Shown here piece after piece: positions 1 to 3,960 of a stretch of 5,396 bases of DNA. Origin of the DNA: Terriglobia bacterium (GTDB lineage: Bacteria; Acidobacteriota; Terriglobia; UBA7540); the NCBI GenBank assembly GCA_030040515.1, contig JASHTO010000756.1:1-5396 (forward strand). Direction: 5' to 3'. The notes beneath the pieces were generated by a model. That model had not been told where the DNA came from, ran no database searches, and worked only from the letters and a program-made list of their open reading frames with translations. The first letter of the stretch is position 1. Every line of letters begins with the position of its first letter. The position numbers and the translations under genes were made by a program.

Positions 1-66
1 CTCCCCTCCCCCTCTTCCCTCTCCCCTGGGGAGAGGGAAGAGGGGGAGGGGAGTTGGGGTGAGGGA
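1..66. repeat. GA-rich palindromic repeat, copy 1
   Basis: Positions 1-26 (all pyrimidine) and 28-53 (all purine) are perfect reverse complements, giving a 26-bp stem around a single central base, T27. The purine arm continues into GTTGGGGTGAGGG, which suggests the element also extends leftward beyond the window. A related copy lies at 2668-2740. The hairpin sits about 120 bp past the kinase stop codon, so it could stall or protect the 3' end of that transcript. No T-run that would make it a classic Rho-independent terminator can be seen, because the downstream side lies outside the window. Highly similar CCCTC/GAGGG hairpins with a GTTGGGGTGAGGG tail are scattered in many environmental bacterial genomes; that is recalled knowledge, not a search result. 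Confidence 0.85.
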
Positions 67-172
67 TCGTTTCGATTGCCTGAAAGTGCGCAAGTCGTTA
101 AGACCTGACCACATCAAACGCCGGCTCCCGCGCAGGTAGAGCCCTGGGATTGCCGAATGGATTCGCCAATTG

Positions 173-1204
173 TTATGCGACGCTGGTTCGATAGGGAAAT
201 CGCTCTTCCATGCGAAAGACCTCCTGCCACGATTGGATTCCCCCCGTGGTCGTTAAATCGCTCAGGTTCATGGCCCCGGCACAATTGGCGAAGCGCAGCG
301 TTTTGTCATGGCTCCAGCCCTGGTACAAGCCATAAAGAATCCCTGCGCAAAACGAATCACCGGCGCCCGCGCCGCCCACGATGTAGTCGTCAGGGAGCTT
401 TAGCGAGGGTTGCAGAATCTCCGTGCCATCCTTAGCCAGCAGGTACCCGCCCTCGGGGAAGTGAATCACCACCAGGTCGCGGACCCCAAAGTCGAGAATC
501 TTCGCCCCAATCTGCGGGAGGCTTGATGGGTGCAGCTTGCCGCCCTTTCTTAGCGGGATTCCGGCCAGTTTCTCCGCTTCCCAATCGTTGATGATGCAGT
601 AGTCGGTGTACTTCAGCGCGGGCGGGACGATCTTGGGGAAGCGGTCGCTGTCTTCCGAAACCAGGTCAATGGACGTGCGGATTCCGCAGCCCTGAATCTG
701 CGCCAGGAAGCGCGCCCCGGCGGTGCCGTACTCCGCGTCGGGCAGGTCGAGAGCGTCGAGCAGCAGCAGGTAGCCCAGGTGGAACATGCGCACCGGCAGG
801 CGGTCAAGGTCGATGTGCTCGGCGGCAAAGATGCGGTTGGTGCCGGGGTAATGAAAAAACGTCCGGCGTCCGCTGGCCTTAACGCTGAAGACGTCCGTGT
901 AGGCCGTGGCGTCGCGGTCGGTGCGGCGCAGTTGGTCGACATTCACGTTGGGGAAGCGGCGACATTCTGCCACCAGGTAGTCGCCGTAGGAGTCGTTACC
1001 GAGAATCCCCAGCGCGTGGAGCGGCAGCGTCGAGTCGAACCTCGCCAGGCTGATGGTCACGTTGTGGCCCAGGCCGCCACCGCCGCGCGACTCCTCGGTG
1101 ATGTATGCAATCGAGTTCTCCTGCGGGTAGTGGCCGATTACTTTCACCAGGTCAACCACCCAGTTGCCGCCACAGGCAATGCCGGTACGTTGATCGGCAA
1201 TCAT
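173..1204 (-). CDS. PfkB-family carbohydrate kinase (ribokinase-like)
   Basis: This encodes a 343-residue protein of the PfkB/ribokinase superfamily, cytosolic enzymes that phosphorylate sugars, nucleosides or related alcohols with ATP. The N-terminal part has the glycine-rich substrate segment GGGGLGHNVTISLARF (residues 41-56), followed by GILGNDSYGDYL, which resembles the usual G-x-D-x-x-G element. NDWEAEKL (206-213) matches the NxxE motif tied to Mg2+ and phosphate binding. The C-terminal signature GGAGAGDSFCAG (277-288) provides the anion hole and the likely catalytic base D283, followed by the nucleotide-site TTTGG (318-322). The length is usual for the family and nothing looks broken. 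The ATG at 1204 is preceded by a good ribosome binding site. The gene diverges from recO across 628 bp and ends near a GA-rich hairpin. The substrate is unknown: ribokinase, fructokinase, adenosine kinase and KDG kinase relatives share these motifs, so no symbol is given. Confidence 0.93.
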   Translation of the reverse strand: MIADQRTGIACGGNWVVDLVKVIGHYPQENSIAYITEESRGGGGLGHNVTISLARFDSTLPLHALGILGNDSYGDYLVAECRRFPNVNVDQLRRTDRDATAYTDVFSVKASGRRTFFHYPGTNRIFAAEHIDLDRLPVRMFHLGYLLLLDALDLPDAEYGTAGARFLAQIQGCGIRTSIDLVSEDSDRFPKIVPPALKYTDYCIINDWEAEKLAGIPLRKGGKLHPSSLPQIGAKILDFGVRDLVVIHFPEGGYLLAKDGTEILQPSLKLPDDYIVGGAGAGDSFCAGILYGLYQGWSHDKTLRFANCAGAMNLSDLTTTGGIQSWQEVFRMEERFPYRTSVA

Positions 1205-1210
1205 CCAGCG

Positions 1211-1219
1211 CCCCCTTTT
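1211..1219 (-). promoter_or_regulatory. ribosome binding site of the kinase gene
   Basis: Read on the minus strand, AAAAGGGGG lies 6 bases before the ATG at 1204. This purine-rich match to the anti-Shine-Dalgarno sequence supports the chosen start over later in-frame starts. Confidence 0.65.
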
Positions 1220-1282
1220 GGCAGGTGGTAGAGGCTAGGTCGTAGGTGGGGAGGTGTGCTTGTCCACTTCCGAGATATCGAC

Positions 1283-1331
1283 TACCGCCTGAAAGCGGTA
1301 CCCGGCAAATCTCCGGGCCGCGAAAAACGGC
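1283..1331. other. run of three adjacent short hairpins in the kinase leader region
   Basis: Three inverted repeats follow one another almost without gaps: TACCGC/GCGGTA (1283-1288 with 1295-1300), CCCGG/CCGGG (1301-1305 with 1313-1317), and GCCG/CGGC (1317-1320 with 1328-1331). They lie 80-130 bp upstream of the kinase start and could fold in its 5' leader if transcription starts further upstream. They could equally belong to an unannotated small RNA or a worn repeat. No known riboswitch consensus was recognised. The rest of 1220-1421 holds no gene that I can support. Confidence 0.4.
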
Positions 1332-1421
1332 GACATCTTATCAACAGCGGGCGCTGAGGTCTATGCCGATTCCCGATTTCAGACAAGCAGGGCAGGGAAG
1401 CGCTGCCGTGGCGCGAGGGCT

Positions 1422-1545
1422 TCCGAAGATGTGAAAAACAATTTCACGCAAAGGCGCAAAGTCACACAAAACAGAGATGGCTTGTTTTGCGATGCTTTGC
1501 GCCTTGGCGCCTTTGCGTGAGGTGTTTTTTCTGCTTTTCGCACCT
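1422..1545. repeat. dispersed palindromic repeat family 2, copy A
   Basis: The element opens with GATGTGAAA, then AACAATTTCACGC (GTGAAA/TTTCAC is itself a small stem at 1431-1436 and 1442-1447). The main arms TCACGCAAAGGCGC (1444-1457) and GCGCCTTTGCGTGA (1507-1520) pair perfectly over 14 bp. It closes with GAGGTGTTTT and GCACCT (1540-1545). Copy B at 3764-3906 shares these blocks in the same order and orientation, while the middle differs. The open frame across it on the minus strand reads as a KGAKAQ-type peptide. That pattern is common where such repeats are mistakenly called as genes, so no CDS is reported here. Confidence 0.85.
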
Positions 1546-1649
1546 GCTCCAGCCTGTGGTTGGTCATGGCCACGACCCGTCACCCGAAGACGGCTTTGGG
1601 CCGCAGGGCGATGGCAGAGGCATCTTCCACAGGTGCGTCTGATAATATC

Positions 1650-1678
1650 TTGTCAAGGTGCGCTACGGTTAACATAAT
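1650..1678 (+). promoter_or_regulatory. candidate sigma-70 promoter for recO
   Basis: TTGTCA (1650-1655) and CATAAT (1673-1678) each match the -35 and -10 consensus at 5 of 6 bases, with the ideal 17-bp spacer. The expected start is near 1685, giving a leader of about 148 nt before the recO ATG. The surrounding 1600-1830 stretch is visibly richer in AT than the coding regions, as expected for a promoter region. The consensus is that of E. coli-type housekeeping sigma factors. Its use in this organism is inferred. Confidence 0.5.
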
Positions 1679-1680
1679 CT

Positions 1681-1713
1681 GATTTCCACTAAAGTCCGGG
1701 AGATTTCCACAGG
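1681..1713 (+). promoter_or_regulatory. operator-like direct repeats at the putative recO start point
   Basis: GATTTCCAC occurs at 1681-1689 and again at 1702-1710, exactly 21 bp apart, about two helical turns. TTCCACAGG at 1705-1713 overlaps the second copy and recurs upstream at 1625-1633. The pair lies at and just after the predicted transcription start, a usual place for a repressor site. No known regulator motif was recognised. Confidence 0.3.
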
Positions 1714-1811
1714 GCTTGGGTTCGACCGCCAAAGTTGCATAACTTACGGACAAATGACCAGCAGAGACTTTTCCCTTCACGCGGTCCATCGCGTGTGTTA
1801 CATTTTTCATT

Positions 1812-1832
1812 TGTCGTCGCGTCGACATTCGC
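1812..1832. repeat. short repeat in the recO leader, shared with glyS
   Basis: The last 21 bases before the recO ATG match the reverse complement of 4129-4149 inside glyS at 20 of 21 positions, including an exact 15-base core CGCGTCGACATTCGC. The stretch takes the place where a ribosome binding site would be expected, and no Shine-Dalgarno sequence is visible there. Confidence 0.7.
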
Positions 1833-2573
1833 ATGCCTCTGCGCGAAACCGAAGCCATCGTCCTTCGAACCTACCGTCTGGGTGAAGCCGACAAGATTGC
1901 TTCGTTATTTACGCGGCAATTGGGCCGCCTGCGGGCAGTGGCGCGCGGGGCGTTGAGGCCCAAAAGCCGCTACGGCGGCACGCTCGAACCGCTCAGCTAC
2001 GTTCGCCTGTGGATTTTCGAGCGCGAAAACCGCGACCTGCTGCACCTGAATTCGGTCGAGCTGCTGGAGTCCTTCTTCGATATGCAGAAGGACTATCGTG
2101 TGCAACTCGCCGCGCAGTACCTGGCGGAAGTGGGCGAGCGCCTGCTGCCCGAGCGCGAAATGAACGAGCGGGTCTTTCGCCTGCTGCTGGCCGTGCTGCG
2201 CGCCTTGAAGCATTCGAACGAGGTCAACCGCCCGCTGCTTTACTTCGACTACTGGATGGTGCGTTTGGGCGGTTTTCTGCCGGATTTTGACGCCTGCGCG
2301 GATTGCGGTCGCGCCCTCGGGGAAGAAGGCGGTTACTATGCAAGCGGGTACGAGGGCCTTTTCTGCCGCGACTCGAAGCCCCCCGGAGCTGCGAAAATCG
2401 CCGCGGCAACGCTGGCCATGGTGCAGACCGCCTGCCGCCTGCCGCTCGAGAAATGGTTCCAGGAAACGCCCCCCGCCGGAACCCGCGAGGCGCGGCTGTT
2501 TCTCGAAGAGATCATCGAAAACCACACGGAAAAGAAGCTGATTTCGAGGAAGATGATGGAAGAAGAAGTCTAA
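1833..2573 (+). CDS. recO: DNA repair protein RecO
   Basis: This encodes a 246-residue protein matching RecO, the RecF-pathway mediator that binds SSB and RecR, helps RecA replace SSB on single-stranded DNA, and anneals complementary strands. The N-terminus ETEAIVLRTYRLGEADKIASLFTRQLGRLRAVARGALRPKSRYGG (residues 5-49) is the typical OB-fold region. A helical domain follows, with LLYFDYWMVRLGGFLPDFDACADCG (135-159). The zinc-site region has C155, C158 and C178, but the position expected for a fourth cysteine carries S181 (FCRDS). The length is normal for the family. ATG at 1833 is the only standard start near the conserved N-terminus, and it lacks a visible Shine-Dalgarno sequence. The gene stands upstream of glyQS, separated by 191 bp, an arrangement also known in Firmicutes. 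Confidence 0.95.
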   Translation: MPLRETEAIVLRTYRLGEADKIASLFTRQLGRLRAVARGALRPKSRYGGTLEPLSYVRLWIFERENRDLLHLNSVELLESFFDMQKDYRVQLAAQYLAEVGERLLPEREMNERVFRLLLAVLRALKHSNEVNRPLLYFDYWMVRLGGFLPDFDACADCGRALGEEGGYYASGYEGLFCRDSKPPGAAKIAAATLAMVQTACRLPLEKWFQETPPAGTREARLFLEEIIENHTEKKLISRKMMEEEV

Positions 2574-2647
2574 TCAGTTGGGAGATCCCCCGACTCTGCC
2601 CGGGTGGCAGCCAGAGTTTGACGGTTCCGGGAGTCAGGAATACGTGG

Positions 2648-2656
2648 TGTTTTAAT
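2648..2656 (+). promoter_or_regulatory. candidate extended -10 promoter upstream of glyQ
   Basis: TGTTTTAAT (2648-2656) combines a TGn extension with TTTAAT, which matches TATAAT at 5 of 6 bases. No good -35 element stands at the right distance, which fits an extended -10 promoter but also weakens the case. If it is used, glyQ mRNA would start near 2663 and carry the GA-rich hairpin in its leader. Read-through from recO is the alternative. Confidence 0.28.
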
Positions 2657-2667
2657 CGGGTCGAAGA

Positions 2668-2740
2668 GACCCCGATCACCCCTTCTCCCCTCTTCCCTCG
2701 CCCCGAGGGAGAGGGAAGAGGGGGAGGGGGAGTTGGGGTC
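2668..2740. repeat. GA-rich palindromic repeat, copy 2
   Basis: The outer arms GACCCC (2668-2673) and GGGGTC (2735-2740) pair. The inner arms CCCCTCTTCCCTC (2687-2699) and GAGGGAAGAGGGG (2711-2723) pair perfectly over 13 bp. Positions 2705-2732 are an unbroken purine run. The purine half and the GTTGGGGT tail closely match copy 1 at 28-60. It fills much of the recO-glyQ gap and ends about 25 bp before the glyQ start. No T-run follows, so a classic terminator is not supported. GACCCC also can pair with the upstream ATCGGGTC (2655-2662), giving a competing fold. Confidence 0.85.
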
Positions 2741-2764
2741 ATTAGACCGAATAGGCAAAGTATC

Positions 2765-3736
2765 GTGCCACGAAAAGTTGAATTGAAGCGCAAAACGGAA
2801 GGCCTGAGCTTTCAGGGCATGATTTTCCAATTGAGCTCCTTCTGGGCTGAACAGGGGTGCGTGATCGCCCTGCCTTACGACGTGGAAGTGGGGGCAGGGA
2901 CGATGTGCCCGGAGACGTTTCTGCGCGTGCTGGGTCCGCAGCCCTGGAAGGTGGCTTACGTCCAGCCCTCGCGCCGCCCCGCCGACGGCCGCTACGGCGA
3001 GAATCCCAATCGACTACTCAAGCACACGCAGATGCAGGTGATTTTGAAACCTCCACCTGAGGATATTCAGGATAAGTACCTGCAAAGCCTAGGTGCCATC
3101 GGCATCGACATCCGCCATCACGATATCCGCTTTGAGGAAGACAACTGGGAAGCCCCTACGCTCGGAGCCTGGGGGATCGGCTGGCAGGTGATGCTCGACG
3201 GGCTTGAGATCAGCCAGTTTACCTACTTCCAGCAGTCGGGCGGAGTTGACCTCGAACCCATCAGCGTCGAGCTGACCTACGGCCTTGAGCGCATCGCCGC
3301 ATTCCTGCAAAACGTGAACAACGTTTACGAGGTGCGCTGGAACGATTCGGTAACTTACGGCGACATGCGCCAGACGGAGGAGCTGGAATTTTCCGTCTAC
3401 GACTTTGAGGCGGCCGACGCCGAAACCTGCCGCAAGATTCTGAACCTCTACGAAGGCGAAGCCGTGCGCCTGCTGGCGACTTTTCCGCATGTCAAGCGTT
3501 CAAGTGAATCTGAGAAAAACGCTATAGATACGGCTGAAAATGAAAGTTTAACTTTAAGTCAGAAAAGATTCCCTTTGCGCAAGGTCTACGACCTGACGCT
3601 GAAGTGCTCGCACCTGTTCAACATCCTCGACGCAAGAGGAGCGATCAGCGTGACCGAGCGCGTGGCGCTGATTGCCAGGGTAAGAAAGCTGGCGACGCAG
3701 GTGGCAGGGATATTTTTGGAGAGGCAGGAGGTTTGA
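2765..3736 (+). CDS. glyQ: glycine-tRNA ligase alpha subunit
   Basis: This encodes a 323-residue catalytic subunit of the alpha2beta2 glycyl-tRNA synthetase, which activates glycine with ATP and, with GlyS, charges tRNA-Gly. Class II synthetase features are clear: FQGMIFQLSSFWAEQGC (16-32), the motif 2 region FLRVLGPQPWKVAYVQPSRRPADGRYGENPNR (52-83), DIRFEEDNWE (120-129), GAWGIGW (134-140), QFTYFQQ (151-157), and motif 3 with LTYGLERIA (170-178). The end, FNILDARGAISVTER (285-299), is also conserved. GTG at 2765 is the start chosen. TTG at 2783 and ATG at 2819 are alternatives, but the ATG would cut into the conserved N-terminus. The frame is open upstream through the repeat and part of recO, and that extension is not family-like. 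A segment at 245-269 is an AT-rich insertion that makes the protein about 20 residues longer than usual. Confidence 0.97.
   Translation: MPRKVELKRKTEGLSFQGMIFQLSSFWAEQGCVIALPYDVEVGAGTMCPETFLRVLGPQPWKVAYVQPSRRPADGRYGENPNRLLKHTQMQVILKPPPEDIQDKYLQSLGAIGIDIRHHDIRFEEDNWEAPTLGAWGIGWQVMLDGLEISQFTYFQQSGGVDLEPISVELTYGLERIAAFLQNVNNVYEVRWNDSVTYGDMRQTEELEFSVYDFEAADAETCRKILNLYEGEAVRLLATFPHVKRSSESEKNAIDTAENESLTLSQKRFPLRKVYDLTLKCSHLFNILDARGAISVTERVALIARVRKLATQVAGIFLERQEV
3497..3571 (+). other. AT-rich in-frame insertion within glyQ
   Basis: These 75 bases encode hydrophilic residues 245-269 of GlyQ, between LLATF and the conserved VYDLTLKCSHLFNILD. I count 25 G or C out of 75 (33%), against about 60% in the flanking gene, and the codons ATA, TTA (twice) and AGA are unlike the rest. 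An inverted repeat AAAGTT-T-AACTTT sits at 3543-3555. E. coli GlyQ, as I recall it, has only a short linker here. The reading frame is intact on both sides. Confidence 0.7.
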
Positions 3737-3763
3737 GCTTGAGCGCCTACTGATGGTAGGGGA

Positions 3764-3906
3764 TCGGAGGATGTGAAAGAGCAAACAATTTCACGCCAAG
3801 GCGCCAAAGCGCGAGGCTGTTCGCCAAAGGGATTGCCGGTATTCTCGTGGTGCTTTGCGCCTTAGCGCCTTGGCGAGAGGTGTTTTCGGGTTTGTTTGCA
3901 GCACCT
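3764..3906. repeat. dispersed palindromic repeat family 2, copy B
   Basis: This repeats the block order of copy A in the same orientation: GATGTGAAA (3770-3778), AACAATTTCACGC (3784-3796), TGCTTTGCGCCTT then GCGCCTTGGCG, GAGGTGTTTT and GCACCT (3901-3906). The arms CGCCAAGGCGC (3794-3804) and GCGCCTTGGCG (3865-3875) pair perfectly over 11 bp. It occupies most of the 224-bp glyQ-glyS gap, so the two synthetase subunits are not tightly coupled as they are in many bacteria. No transposase gene is present, so it would be a REP- or MITE-like element moved in trans, if it moves at all. Confidence 0.85.
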
Positions 3907-3950
3907 CCGTGACTGAATTGTGCCAGGGGGGTCATGCCGCGACGCATTTC

Positions 3951-3954
3951 AGGA
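3951..3954 (+). promoter_or_regulatory. ribosome binding site of glyS
   Basis: AGGA lies 6 bases before the ATG at 3961. An in-frame ATG at 3934 also exists, with AGGGGGG at 3925-3931 placed very close to it. The better spacing decides for 3961. An in-frame TGA at 3910 rules out any start further upstream. Confidence 0.55.
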
Positions 3955-3960
3955 CCAAGA

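Noticed and set aside
1..53. Rho-independent terminator for the kinase gene.
   Set aside because: The stem is strong, but it is about 120 bp past the stop codon, has a one-base centre, and the needed T-run cannot be seen because the window ends there.
1338..1346. Possible DnaA box TTATCAACA.
   Set aside because: A single site with one mismatch, without a cluster, an AT-rich unwinding region or dnaA/dnaN genes nearby, is no evidence for an origin.
1341..1583. Minus-strand open frames across repeat copy A.
   Set aside because: They translate the palindromic repeat itself (KGAKAQ-type peptide), a common source of false gene calls. The same happens at 3747-3980 over copy B.
1580..1858. Open frame of 92 codons on the minus strand overlapping the recO start and leader.
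   Set aside because: It has no ribosome binding site, its codon use is mixed rather than GC-rich at third positions, it shows no recognisable domain, and it overlaps the putative recO promoter.
2303..2764. Upstream extension of the glyQ reading frame to an ATG inside recO, giving a 477-residue protein.
   Set aside because: The extra 154 residues translate recO out of frame and then the GA-rich repeat. They are low-complexity and unlike any GlyQ, and conserved GlyQ sequence starts only after 2765.
2574..2764. T-box riboswitch upstream of glyQ, as found in Firmicutes.
   Set aside because: No TGGNACCGCG-type T-box sequence, specifier stem or terminator with a T-run is present.
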